NCBI GenBank assembly: GCA_009910795.1
Contig: VMEE01000071.1
Location: forward strand, 46,683 to 110,682
Length of the DNA: 64,000 bases
Reading direction: 5' to 3'
Source of the DNA: Dehalobacter sp. CP
Lineage (GTDB): Bacteria; Bacillota_B; Desulfitobacteriia; Desulfitobacteriales; Syntrophobotulaceae
The position numbers were made by a program, and so were the translations under genes. The notes below the pieces were generated by a model, which saw only the letters and a program-made list of their open reading frames with translations, was not told the DNA's origin and made no database searches. Numbering within the stretch: position 1 is the stretch's first letter; each line of letters opens with the position of its first letter. This document shows positions 35,188 through 43,947 of the stretch, one piece after another.

Positions 35188-36579
35188 ATGAACAGTATAG
35201 CTGTAAAGCAAATTTATGAGGCAACAGAGGCTAAGATTGGGGAGCGTCTGCAAATCTCAGGCTGGGTAAGGACGGTCAGAGCATCCAAAGAATTTGGTTT
35301 TATCGAATTCAATGACGGCAGTTGCTTCAGAAACCTACAAATCGTCTATGGTCAGGATTTGCTAAACTTTTCCGAAGTCAGCCGACTCGGAGCCGGTTCC
35401 GCCATAACTGCGGAAGGGATACTGGTTTCCTCTCCGGGGGCAAACCAGGCTTTTGAGCTAAAAGCCGAGAAGATCCAAATCGAAAATGCCTGTCCGGCTG
35501 ATTATCCGCTGCAGAAGAAAAAGCATAGTCTGGAATTTCTTAGAACGATTGCGCACCTCCGTCCCCGGACCAATACATTCTCGGCTGTATTCAGACTCAG
35601 GTCTGTCATTTCAATGGCCGTGCATCAGTTTTTTCAGGATAAAGGCTTTGTCTATGTGCATACGCCAATCATCACGGGAAGTGATGCCGAGGGAGCGGGA
35701 GAAATGTTTCGGGTATCCACACTGAAGCTTGATCATCTGCCGCGTGATGACCGGGGAGCAGTGGATTACCGTCAGGATTTTTTTGGTAAGGAGACAAATC
35801 TTACGGTAAGCGGACAGCTGAATGCCGAAAGTTTTTGCCTTGCGTTTAAAGATGTCTACACATTTGGACCGACTTTCAGGGCAGAAAACTCCAATACGGC
35901 CAGGCATGCAGCCGAATTTTGGATGATTGAGCCGGAAATTGCCTTTGCAGAGTTAAACGATATCCAAAATCTCGCCGAGGAAATGATGAAGTATCTGATT
36001 GCTTATGCGCTGGAACACTGCCCGGACGAAATGGCGTTTTTTAGTAAGTTTATCGATAAAGAATTGCTGGCCCGGCTGAACAATGTTTTAGATTCGGAAT
36101 TTGGCCGTCTGTCCTACAGCGACGCCATCGAGATTTTAAAGAAAGCCAATATGGATTTTGCTTATCCTGTGGAATGGGGATTAGACCTGCAAACTGAGCA
36201 CGAACGTTATTTAACCGAAAAGGTATTTGGAAAACCACTTTTCATTACAGATTACCCCAAGGAGATTAAGGCTTTTTACATGAGGCAAAACGATGATCAG
36301 CAGACGGTGGCTGCGATGGACCTGCTTGTTCCGGGTGTCGGTGAAATCATCGGCGGCAGTCAGAGAGAAGAAAGAACAGATTTGCTGACAAAACGAATTG
36401 CTCAGCTTGGAATGAGTGAGGAGCATTATGGCTGGTACCTTGAACTTAGAAAATATGGCGGGGTAAAACATGCAGGCTTCGGCCTCGGCTTTGAGCGCCT
36501 GATCATGTATTTAAGCGGGATTTCCAATATCCGTGATGTCATCCCGTTCCCGAGAACCGTGAAATCCGCAGATGTCTAG
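35188..36579 (+). CDS. asnS: Asparaginyl-tRNA synthetase
   Basis: 463 residues. OB-fold anticodon domain first ([20 protein letters not shown]), then class II catalytic core with motif 2 near [16 protein letters not shown] and motif 3 [15 protein letters not shown] ending IRDVIPFPR. Asn rather than Asp specificity is supported by overall similarity and length. I chose ATG 35188 with AGGAG six bases upstream; upstream in-frame starts lie in the DUF2225 gene. I saw no T-box leader. Confidence 0.93.
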   Translation: MNSIAVKQIYEATEAKIGERLQISGWVRTVRASKEFGFIEFNDGSCFRNLQIVYGQDLLNFSEVSRLGAGSAITAEGILVSSPGANQAFELKAEKIQIENACPADYPLQKKKHSLEFLRTIAHLRPRTNTFSAVFRLRSVISMAVHQFFQDKGFVYVHTPIITGSDAEGAGEMFRVSTLKLDHLPRDDRGAVDYRQDFFGKETNLTVSGQLNAESFCLAFKDVYTFGPTFRAENSNTARHAAEFWMIEPEIAFAELNDIQNLAEEMMKYLIAYALEHCPDEMAFFSKFIDKELLARLNNVLDSEFGRLSYSDAIEILKKANMDFAYPVEWGLDLQTEHERYLTEKVFGKPLFITDYPKEIKAFYMRQNDDQQTVAAMDLLVPGVGEIIGGSQREERTDLLTKRIAQLGMSEEHYGWYLELRKYGGVKHAGFGLGFERLIMYLSGISNIRDVIPFPRTVKSADV

Positions 36580-36700
36580 CAAAAATTATTTTTAAATATT
36601 TGCCCAAATGAGACATACAGATTTACTAGTCCTAGAATAATAATTATTGCGGCATTAATGGAAAATATTCTGACAGAATTAGCCGTAGAGACTAAATTAA

Positions 36701-36709
36701 TGATATAAT
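36701..36709 (+). promoter_or_regulatory. Extended -10 promoter for the aminotransferase gene
   Basis: TGATATAAT provides a TGn-extended -10 (TATAAT at 36704-36709) 54 bp before the coding start; the -35 region is poor, as often seen with extended -10 promoters. Confidence 0.5.
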
Positions 36710-36762
36710 CCCTAATTGGAGTACAATTTTTAAATGTTCTATTTTCAAGGAGGAAATTCCCA

Positions 36763-37932
36763 ATGCCCAATAAAGAAATGCTCTTAATTCCCGGCCCGAC
36801 ACCTGTAGTCGACGAAATTTATGAGGCGCTTTCCCGGGAAACAATGTCCCATACGGATATGCGTTTTGCAGGTATTTTCAGCGAAGCTCTCGCTCAGACC
36901 AGAAAAATGTTCAATACGGATGGCGAAGTTTTTGTTATCGCCGGATCCGGAACACTAGCCATGGAAATGGCACTGGCCAATACGGTTGCCCGCGGTGAGA
37001 AGCTGCTCATCGTAAGCCATGGCTATTTTGGAGACCGCTTTATCGGAGTAGCGAAAGCTTTAGGGATTGAAGCTGAAGTACTGGCTGCTGAGTGGGGCAA
37101 ACAAATTGAACCGGCTCAGATTGAAGAAAAGCTGCAGCAAGGCGGATTTAAAGCTGTTACGGTAACCCACGCGGATACATCAACGGGAGTAGCTGCTAAT
37201 CTGGACAAAGTTGTTCCGACAGTCAAAAAGTATGGCGCGCTCTTTATTTTAGACGGCGTATGTGCTTCCGGCGGACTTGAAGAAGATATGGGCAAAGCCT
37301 ATGGTACTGACGATTATAAGATTGACGTTGTTTTGACCGCATCTCAGAAAGCGATCGGGGTTCCTCCTGGACTTGCGATTGTGGCCTTTGGACAGAAAGC
37401 CCTAGAATCCAGAGCGAAAATGGATGGTATCAACAGTTACTATATGGATATCAACAACTGGAGCCCGGTCATGAAAGAGCCCCAGAAATATTTTGCGACC
37501 CACCCGATCAATATGATCTATGGCTATGCAGAAGCTATGAAAATCATTGCGGCCGAAGGAACGGCAGCGCGTTATCGTCGGCATACAGCGATTGGCAAAG
37601 CAATCCGTGCGGCGGTCAGATCCATGGGCATGAATATTTTTGCTGCGGAAGAAGTCGCTGCTCCGACTTTAAGCTGCATTCTTTATCCAGAAGGAATCAA
37701 CGATGCCGAATTCAGAGCCGTACTCGCGAAGAAAGGGCTGATCGTAGCCGGATTACTCGCTTCTCTGGCCGGAAAAGGCTTCAGATTGGGACATATGGGG
37801 AACACCACGAATGATATTTTCTGCAAAGCGCTCGAAATCATTGGTGAAACACTCGGAGAAATGGGATTCCCGGTGGACAGCGCGAAAGCCGTCCAGGTAT
37901 TCAAGGACGTTTTTGCTGAGAATAATAAATAA
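36763..37932 (+). CDS. Class V aminotransferase, alanine/serine-glyoxylate type
   Basis: 389 residues. Begins LLIPGPTPVVDEIYEAL; the PLP region is seen in AGSGTLAMEMALANTV, LDGVCASGG and the Schiff-base lysine in LTASQKAIGVPPGLA near residue 193. The family moves amino groups between alanine or serine and glyoxylate (also includes Desulfovibrio-type soluble hydrogenase small subunit-like annotations). AAGGAGG precedes the ATG. It converges on the glycolate/lactate-oxidase-like genes, which would supply or use 2-oxo acids such as glyoxylate; that link is inference. Confidence 0.85.
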   Translation: MPNKEMLLIPGPTPVVDEIYEALSRETMSHTDMRFAGIFSEALAQTRKMFNTDGEVFVIAGSGTLAMEMALANTVARGEKLLIVSHGYFGDRFIGVAKALGIEAEVLAAEWGKQIEPAQIEEKLQQGGFKAVTVTHADTSTGVAANLDKVVPTVKKYGALFILDGVCASGGLEEDMGKAYGTDDYKIDVVLTASQKAIGVPPGLAIVAFGQKALESRAKMDGINSYYMDINNWSPVMKEPQKYFATHPINMIYGYAEAMKIIAAEGTAARYRRHTAIGKAIRAAVRSMGMNIFAAEEVAAPTLSCILYPEGINDAEFRAVLAKKGLIVAGLLASLAGKGFRLGHMGNTTNDIFCKALEIIGETLGEMGFPVDSAKAVQVFKDVFAENNK

Positions 37933-38022
37933 ACCACTAAATTGCTCAAAAGTAAGAGATTTGAGGCTCTATGTAAAAGGTTGGGGTGAACCCCTAAACA
38001 AGAGTAACTCTAAACCGATATG

Positions 38023-38062
38023 ATGCTGATAATAGTTTTTGACTGTTATCAGCATTTTTTTT
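38023..38062 (+). terminator. Intrinsic terminator after the aminotransferase gene
   Basis: ATGCTGATAA (38023-38032) pairs with TTATCAGCAT (38046-38055), followed by seven T residues. A smaller GGGG-TGAA-CCCC hairpin lies at 37983-37994. Confidence 0.85.
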
Positions 38063-38184
38063 GAGTTAAGCTAAGGTTGACGACATGGTGCCATCCGCTT
38101 TTCGGCTGTTTATTCTACTGAGACGTCCCTCAGAGACAAGTTACAAGGCAGTCCGCTTTTTCTTGGATTAAGGTTACCCAGGCT

Positions 38185-40347
38185 TTATTTCCTTCTCAAA
38201 TAATCCGCCATTTTCGGCAGGAAATACGGGATGATCTCGTCTAGCATTTTAGGCATGAGTACCTCCATCGTTTTGGGCATCAGGTTTGGCATCTGTTCTT
38301 CGAGGTACCCCGGCATCGGGATGGCTTCGCTTACTTTCTCAAGCATTCGCGGCATGACTTTATCCATGATGCCCGGTAGCAATCCGGGGAATAAGGAAGG
38401 CATCACGCTTTTCATCATGGAGATCATCGGCTCTTTGAACACTTCCGGCGCGTTCATCACCATTTTCATCATGTTCCTGTATGTGTCCGGCATGGCTTCA
38501 ATCATCTCCGGAATTAGACCGGCCATCATATCGGCCATTCCCCAGGGGGTCATCATTCGGATCATCCTGTCAAAGACAGCCCATTTCTCATCGATGACCG
38601 GATCTGAGCACGGAATGTCATAGCCAAGGCTTTCGGCGGCCAGCGTAGATAAATCGCGGATCTTAATTGGCAGATGATTATCCTCGGCCGAGATTTTTAA
38701 CTGCACCCTGCAGCAGGGACAGGCGGTAATAATCGTATCCGCACCGCACTCTATCGCTTCCTCAATCCGGGAAGCACCAATCTCAGAGGCGACCTTCGGA
38801 TCAGCCACTAGAGAGATCACGGCGCCGCAGCAGTGCGCATCATAATGGTGAAAACGCATTTCCCTGAAGTTTGAGCCGGGGATTGCGTTGATCAGCGTAC
38901 GTGGACCTTTAAACCTGGCTCCGGCCCGTCCCATATGACAAGGATCATGGTAGGTTGCCTGAAGGTTAAGTTCTTTGGCAAGCTTAAACTCTCCCGCTTC
39001 AATCTTTTCGGCTAAAACATCCGCATAATGTTTGGCATGCAGATCATATTCAATATTGTTGTCTTTGGCCCAATGGCGGTAATAGATTTCCCAGACCAGC
39101 CAGCAGGCCGGACAGGTTGTAATAACGGTCTTGGCCCCGGTCTGCTTCATCGTGGCAATATTCTTAGCCGCCGTTTCATTGAAGACCTCCCAGCGTCCGG
39201 ATACGAGCATCGGTATGCCGCAGCACTGTTCCTTGTTGCCGAGATAAGCATATTTGATCCTTGCTTCCTTTAACAGCAAAGCAGTAGACTGGGCAATATC
39301 CTGTTCGACGAAGGATGAGGTACAGCCAGGGAAAAAGGCGTATTCGGCTTTTTCCTGGATACTGTCCCGAACCTCGTCAATGATCCATTTATCCCTGTCC
39401 TTAGCGTATCCGCCCCAAATATTGCTCTGCTGGCGCATCGTATTGGCCATGATTTCAAAAGGAGGAAATGTCCTGTACCCGAGTCCGTCTACCAGCAGCC
39501 CCCGCAGTTTTAGCCAGGAAGATTCATTCGGCAAATCCAGCTGACAGGTCCTGTTGCATAATTCACACGTCGTGCAGGCCAAGAAAGTGTCAACAGCACG
39601 CTGGGTAAATTCGACTTCCCCTTCCAGAAGAAGTTTAAAAAACGTCCATTTGCCGCGCGGGGATTGGGACTCCCAACCCCGGCCGTAATATTGATCACAT
39701 TGATCGACACAGTAGCCACATTGCGAACAGGCGTAGGCATACCAGACAATGTCACCCGGAATGCCTTTTCTCTCCTTGAATACTTCACCGGGATCTTTGG
39801 CTTTGGCCAAATTGCCGAATATTTTGAGGATCGGGTCAAGCGTACCTGCAAGTTCAATTCCCCTGGACAAAAAACTGTTGTCCAGGACTTTGCCCGGATT
39901 CATCATTTTATTCGGGTCAACCTGCTTTTTGAATGCGGTCAGTTTTTTGACCCTGTCCTTGCCAAAGATCTTTTCGACGAACCCAATAAAATATAAGCCG
40001 GACGCATACGGTCTGCCCTGGTATTTCTGAGCGGTGTTCAGAATAGACAGAGAAAGCGCATAAGCAAGATTGAAGTTAAACTGCCTTTCATCATGCAGGA
40101 TGAAACCCAGCAGAACAAATTCCTGGGAATTTGTCGCAAAGCCCTCCAGAATAAATGGGTGCTTAACCTCGGCCGTAATCTCTTGAATGACTTTATCGAG
40201 GTTTTCCAGCGGGATAATAACCTCGCTTGGAATCAGGGAAGGGGCAATTCTCTTGGCCCTGACGGGTTCAAAACGGGCATCCCATTCATGTCGGGCGATT
40301 TCGGCGGAGAGAAATTCTCCGTTGTTTTTTTCGGCGATTTCCATCAC
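38185..40347 (-). CDS. FAD-linked oxidase C-terminal part fused to Fe-S (HdrD/GlpC-like) oxidoreductase with Met/Pro-rich tail
   Basis: 720 residues. Residues 1 to about 170 are the C-terminal half of a GlcD-type FAD-linked oxidase (ending KQVDPNKMMNPGKVL). Two [4Fe-4S] sites follow (CSQCGYCVDQC near 210, CTTCELCNRTC near 258), then two cysteine-rich CCG domains (EQCCGIP, YHDPCHMGR, HCCGA). The last ~126 residues (38188-38565) are an unusual Met/Pro-rich tail with repeats such as LMPKTMEVLMPKM. The upstream gene holds the missing N-terminal half in another frame, overlapping at TGATG, so this is probably the second part of one frameshifted gene. The likely activity is oxidation of a 2-hydroxy acid (glycolate or lactate). 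Confidence 0.8.
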   Translation of the reverse strand: MMEIAEKNNGEFLSAEIARHEWDARFEPVRAKRIAPSLIPSEVIIPLENLDKVIQEITAEVKHPFILEGFATNSQEFVLLGFILHDERQFNFNLAYALSLSILNTAQKYQGRPYASGLYFIGFVEKIFGKDRVKKLTAFKKQVDPNKMMNPGKVLDNSFLSRGIELAGTLDPILKIFGNLAKAKDPGEVFKERKGIPGDIVWYAYACSQCGYCVDQCDQYYGRGWESQSPRGKWTFFKLLLEGEVEFTQRAVDTFLACTTCELCNRTCQLDLPNESSWLKLRGLLVDGLGYRTFPPFEIMANTMRQQSNIWGGYAKDRDKWIIDEVRDSIQEKAEYAFFPGCTSSFVEQDIAQSTALLLKEARIKYAYLGNKEQCCGIPMLVSGRWEVFNETAAKNIATMKQTGAKTVITTCPACWLVWEIYYRHWAKDNNIEYDLHAKHYADVLAEKIEAGEFKLAKELNLQATYHDPCHMGRAGARFKGPRTLINAIPGSNFREMRFHHYDAHCCGAVISLVADPKVASEIGASRIEEAIECGADTIITACPCCRVQLKISAEDNHLPIKIRDLSTLAAESLGYDIPCSDPVIDEKWAVFDRMIRMMTPWGMADMMAGLIPEMIEAMPDTYRNMMKMVMNAPEVFKEPMISMMKSVMPSLFPGLLPGIMDKVMPRMLEKVSEAIPMPGYLEEQMPNLMPKTMEVLMPKMLDEIIPYFLPKMADYLRRK

Positions 40348-41255
40348 ATCGGCCTGAACAAGATCGCAACGGTCGTTGGTACAGACAGAATCGCTATATA
40401 TTTTTCGGGCAGAATCGGTCTGTGCTCATCCGAGACTCGCTCCCCGTGATGATAATGCGGCGGTAGATTATTCTTTAACCTCGCAGCGTCCGGGTTAATA
40501 AACGATGCCGACCATAAAGGCACTTTGCGGGAAAACAGATCTTTCATGAATCCTGCAAGATGGTCCGGATTGCCAAAAGCGATGGCTTTGACATGCATTG
40601 GTTTCAGCATTTTAACCCGGATGCTGATCTCGCTAATTAAACCAGTGATTCCATTAACGTCCGAAACCAGATCCAGATCCGAACCCTGCATGAATTTGAC
40701 AGAGCCATCTGGCAAGACAACTCTGGCAGACAGTACATTGTCTCGGAAGTAGCCGAATTCATAACTGCCGATTCCAGCACCGCCCTGCGCAAGCCATCCG
40801 CCGACCGTCGAAGAAGGAGCACTTGTCGGGTATAACGCCAGCGTCAGGTTCTTTTGGTTCAGGTGATACTCGAGTTCATTCCAGACAACGCCCGGCTGTA
40901 TAGTTGCACTGCTTTCCTGTTCGGAGATATCGAGGATTTTTTTCATCCGGTTAAATTCGACGATTAGCCCACCGTCAACCGGCAGTACGCCGCCATACCC
41001 GGATGTTGCTTTCCCTCTTGGAATTAAGCTGATTTGATGCCGGTTCGCATAGGTCACGAGGTGAACAAGTTCATCTTCGGATGACGGTTGAACAATACCG
41101 TCCGGAATAGGATTACCGGCAAAGGGTTTGATCATGGAGGGCATTACTCCCATATCGTGGGCATAAATTTTTCTTTCCAGGGCGTTGAAGTTTATCCGGT
41201 CCCCCCAGATTGACTTCAAATCTTCAATGACTTCTTTCTGAATGGTCAAGGCCAT
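40344..41255 (-). CDS. FAD-binding oxidoreductase, GlcD-type N-terminal part (truncated by frameshift)
   Basis: 303 residues. PCMH-type FAD domain: PDGIVQPSSEDELVHLVTYA, RGKATSGYGGVLPVDGG, TSAPSSTVGGWLAQGGAGIGS and the start of the FAD-oxidase C domain. Homology proceeds to KYIAILSV, after which the frame gives 12 unrelated residues and stops; the alternative frame continues as TNDRCDLVQADVM into the downstream gene. ATG 41255 has GAAAGGAG upstream; the longer upstream frame has no family sequence. The pair would make a ~1020-residue oxidase if joined. Confidence 0.8.
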   Translation of the reverse strand: MALTIQKEVIEDLKSIWGDRINFNALERKIYAHDMGVMPSMIKPFAGNPIPDGIVQPSSEDELVHLVTYANRHQISLIPRGKATSGYGGVLPVDGGLIVEFNRMKKILDISEQESSATIQPGVVWNELEYHLNQKNLTLALYPTSAPSSTVGGWLAQGGAGIGSYEFGYFRDNVLSARVVLPDGSVKFMQGSDLDLVSDVNGITGLISEISIRVKMLKPMHVKAIAFGNPDHLAGFMKDLFSRKVPLWSASFINPDAARLKNNLPPHYHHGERVSDEHRPILPEKYIAILSVPTTVAILFRPM

Positions 41256-41468
41256 ACTCTCCTTTCGGATCATTGATTGACAATGCGAAATCAGAGATAA
41301 AAAAGTCAAATAATATCCCACTGTGTCAGAATATTCTTCATTTTAGAGATTTACCTCTCCAAACAAGCCAAATATAGAAATATTTATAAAAGTTTGAGAA
41401 AGTAATATCCTTATATTCTTTGTAATAATCATAGAAATTTATAAATAAGCTGGCTGTAAAAATTTGGA

Positions 41469-41518
41469 CTGGCAGAACAGATGGTTTTTGGCGGATAAAC
41501 CGCTGCTAACCAAGCCAG
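41469..41518 (+). ncRNA. Nested hairpin in the sleB leader, unknown class
   Basis: Three nested stems: CTGGC (41469-41473)/GCCAG (41514-41518), TGGTT (41482-41486)/AACCA (41508-41512) and GCGG (41491-41494)/CCGC (41500-41503), with an asymmetric internal loop AGAACAGA. It lies in the 349-bp gap between the divergent FAD oxidase and sleB. I found no match to riboswitch cores I know. The rest of the gap is AT-rich. Confidence 0.45.
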
Positions 41519-41604
41519 AATAAGAAGAAAGCTGAATCGGAGCTGGCATGAAAAACAGCAAAGAAATGCGGTGCAATAGAAATAACTTCGGGTGAGGTGA
41601 AAGC

Positions 41605-42312
41605 ATGAATCAGAATTCCAATGAAAAAAAACAAAAAAAAATATTCAGTATTATAACGGTAAGTCTTATTCTGTGTCTGGTTCTTTCTGCTGCCAGTCAG
41701 GCTGCTCTTGGAGACCGGACACTGTCCAAGGGTTCCAGAGGTTCTGAAGTCAAAGCCTTGCAGAGCAAACTGGTCCAACTCGGGTATCAGGTCGGGAAAG
41801 TTGACGGTATTTATGGAAAGTCAACAATGGCTGCCGTCAAAAGATTTCAAAAAAGCAGAGGATTAAAAGCTGACGGCATAGCCGGAGACAAAACGATTCG
41901 GGAGTTAAAAAGACTGACAGGTGAAAGTACTACCTCTTCCGGAAAACAGGTAGGTTTTAAGAACGCCGATTTTCAGCTGCTGGCTCGGTGTGTTTATGCG
42001 GAAGGCCGCGGTGAACCGTATATTGGTCAGGTGGCGATCGGGGCCTGTATCATGAATAGGATTAAAAGTTCCTCCTTCCCGAAAACCATCGCCGGTGTCA
42101 TTTACGAGCCAAAGGCCTTTTCGGCAGTAGATGACGGTCAGATCAACCTTCAACCTGATGAAACCGCCATTAAGGCAGCTAGGGAAGCGATGAACGGATC
42201 TGATCCGACCAATGGAGCGGTCTATTATTTTAATCCCGACAAGACCACCAATAAATTTGTCTGGTCAAGACCGCAGATCAAAAAAATTGGCAAACATATT
42301 TTTACACGTTAG
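41605..42312 (+). CDS. sleB: Spore cortex-lytic enzyme SleB
   Basis: 235 residues. Signal peptide to about residue 35 (IITVSLILCLVLSAASQA), a peptidoglycan-binding domain (about 40-98: GSRGSEVKALQSKLVQLGY, GIYGKSTMAAVKRFQ) and a C-terminal Hydrolase_2 lytic transglycosylase domain (about 118-235) with ARCVYAEGRGEPYIGQVA carrying the expected catalytic Glu. It degrades cortex muramic-delta-lactam peptidoglycan at germination. AGGTGA lies upstream of the ATG. ypeB follows after 11 bp, the classical pair. Confidence 0.93.
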   Translation: MNQNSNEKKQKKIFSIITVSLILCLVLSAASQAALGDRTLSKGSRGSEVKALQSKLVQLGYQVGKVDGIYGKSTMAAVKRFQKSRGLKADGIAGDKTIRELKRLTGESTTSSGKQVGFKNADFQLLARCVYAEGRGEPYIGQVAIGACIMNRIKSSSFPKTIAGVIYEPKAFSAVDDGQINLQPDETAIKAAREAMNGSDPTNGAVYYFNPDKTTNKFVWSRPQIKKIGKHIFTR

Positions 42313-42323
42313 GGGGGGTACCG

Positions 42324-43745
42324 ATGAACGCTGAATCAAAAAAAAAGCTGCTTTCCTGGCTGTCCCTGACGTTAGGGATTGCGCTGATTTTCTCTCTGGG
42401 CTGGGGTTATTATGAGTTTAGGGAACTCAAAGAGTATAAGACGGAAACAGAGAACCAGTATTCGAGGGCTTTTACGGATCTTGTGACGTCATTAAACGAA
42501 GTGGAAACAAGTATAGCCAAAGCAAAGGTTGCGGGTAGCACGGCCCAAAGGGTGCTTTATCTCGGAGAAACTTGGAAGGGAAGCGAAAGTGCGGTCAGCC
42601 GCCTTGGCCAGCTGCCGGCAGACGAGGTCGGGATTAGCTATGTTGACACGTTTATCAACCAGGTCGGCGATTTCAGCAAGGCCATGACCCGCAAGACGGC
42701 TGCTGCCGCCGTGATGAGTGCTGAGGAGCAGGCCACATTGAACAAAATGCATGAAAGAGTGATAGAAATCAACCGCTCAGTTCAGCAAGTTTACAATCAG
42801 TTTAATTCCGAGAACCTCGCCTGGGTGGACAAACCCAAAGGATTGCTGAAAAAAATCGGTTTCGGAAAATCCATTCAGACCGCTGCTCAGGGTGATGAAA
42901 ACAGCGGAAAGACCAATCAGCAAAATCAACAGGCAGCTGCCCAAACGCCAACTTCTGTCAGAGGCGGGTTGAAGCAGCTTGATGTCAGCCTTCAGAAATA
43001 TCCTCCATTCACATATCAGGGAGAACTGGACAAGCATTATGTGGATAAGCCGCTTGGTTTACCGGAAGGAGAAATTAATGAAAACAAAGCCGTGGAGGTT
43101 GGCAAGCGTTTTCTTGAAGATTTGGGGCAGACAGGTGCGGCTCCACAGTTAAGCGGTTTAAGCGACAACCTCCTCGGAGGATTTAATCTTACGTATAAGG
43201 ACAGCTATTTGGAGGTCAGCAAAAAAGGCGGTGTCGTCACGTTTTACCGGGACCAGCGTGAATTAAACGATCGCCAGCTCGATGTTAAAAAAACCTTGGA
43301 TAGTGCCTATGCCTCTCTGGCCAGGATAGGATGGGATCTGGTCGTAACTTCTTCCGAGGATCTCGGGTCCTATGTTTTGGTTGATGCAGTTCCGCGGGAG
43401 AACGGGACACTGCTGTATCCTGACAAGATCAGGCTGACCATAGCGACAGATAACGGTCAGATCATTGGCTTCGACGCTAACCCCTACTATGCGTATCATC
43501 ATCAACGAAATCTGAATCGCGTGCTTACACTGGAGCAGGCCAAGGCAAAACTCAAGAAAGAATTTAAGATCATCGAAACAAAAATGGCGGTGATCTCAAA
43601 ATTAGGGACAAATGAAGCCTTTTGTTATGAATTCAGAGGGACGGCATTTGGGGAGGAGTATATGGTTTATATCAATGCGCTGAATGGAACGGAAGAAAAA
43701 ATCAGCAGGGTTGTCAATACGCCTGCTGGAAAATTAATCCAGTAA
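42324..43745 (+). CDS. ypeB: Germination protein YpeB
   Basis: 473 residues: one N-terminal membrane anchor (about residues 10-28), a helical region, a Gln/Ala-rich linker near 195-215 and a C-terminal part with PepSY-like repeats (KAVEVGKRFLEDLG, LTLEQAKAKLKKEF). YpeB and SleB stabilise each other in the spore inner membrane until germination. GGGGGG precedes the ATG. Expected forespore expression with sleB. Confidence 0.92.
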   Translation: MNAESKKKLLSWLSLTLGIALIFSLGWGYYEFRELKEYKTETENQYSRAFTDLVTSLNEVETSIAKAKVAGSTAQRVLYLGETWKGSESAVSRLGQLPADEVGISYVDTFINQVGDFSKAMTRKTAAAAVMSAEEQATLNKMHERVIEINRSVQQVYNQFNSENLAWVDKPKGLLKKIGFGKSIQTAAQGDENSGKTNQQNQQAAAQTPTSVRGGLKQLDVSLQKYPPFTYQGELDKHYVDKPLGLPEGEINENKAVEVGKRFLEDLGQTGAAPQLSGLSDNLLGGFNLTYKDSYLEVSKKGGVVTFYRDQRELNDRQLDVKKTLDSAYASLARIGWDLVVTSSEDLGSYVLVDAVPRENGTLLYPDKIRLTIATDNGQIIGFDANPYYAYHHQRNLNRVLTLEQAKAKLKKEFKIIETKMAVISKLGTNEAFCYEFRGTAFGEEYMVYINALNGTEEKISRVVNTPAGKLIQ

Positions 43746-43775
43746 GGATTAAGACAAGAATTAACAAAAAAAGTA

Positions 43776-43803
43776 TTGAAAAAAAATGCATTTCCAATAT
43801 AAT
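43776..43803 (+). promoter_or_regulatory. Sigma-A-type promoter for argS
   Basis: TTGAAA (43776-43781) and TATAAT (43798-43803) with 16-bp spacing, 145 bp ahead of the argS start and just before a long hairpin. Confidence 0.6.
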
Positions 43804-43814
43804 TGGTAAATGTA

Positions 43815-43859
43815 AAATAATTAAGCAGAGAAAGACCTTCTTTTTCTGCTTAATTATTT
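43815..43859. terminator. 21-bp hairpin between ypeB and argS
   Basis: AAATAATTAAGCAGA (43815-43829) is exactly complementary to 43845-43859, extended by GAAAGA/TCTTTT-type pairs to a 3-base loop. It may terminate sleB-ypeB; because the argS promoter lies upstream of it, it would also form the 5' end of argS mRNA. Confidence 0.6.
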
Positions 43860-43947
43860 GGGCGCTGGTATTTTTACTGAAAATGTATTAAAATTTATTT
43901 TAGTTATGTACATTTTCCAGCGGTCCTATGAAGGAGGAGCTTCAGGT

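Noticed and set aside
38188..38565. CRISPR-like or tandem DNA repeat (repeated CAT/GGCAT runs)
   Set aside because: The repetition comes from codons of the Met/Pro-rich protein tail; spacing is irregular and there are no spacers.
40344..40400. Programmed -1 frameshift joining the FAD and Fe-S genes
   Set aside because: A -1 shift would join them, but there is no X-XXY-YYZ slippery site in the right phase at the point where homology changes frame, so mutation or sequence error is more likely.
41460..41604. c-di-AMP (ydaO-type) or second cobalamin riboswitch before sleB
   Set aside because: Neither the GGGGAACC/GGGGUGAAUC-type core nor a B12 box is present; GGCAGAACAG is similar only over a few bases.
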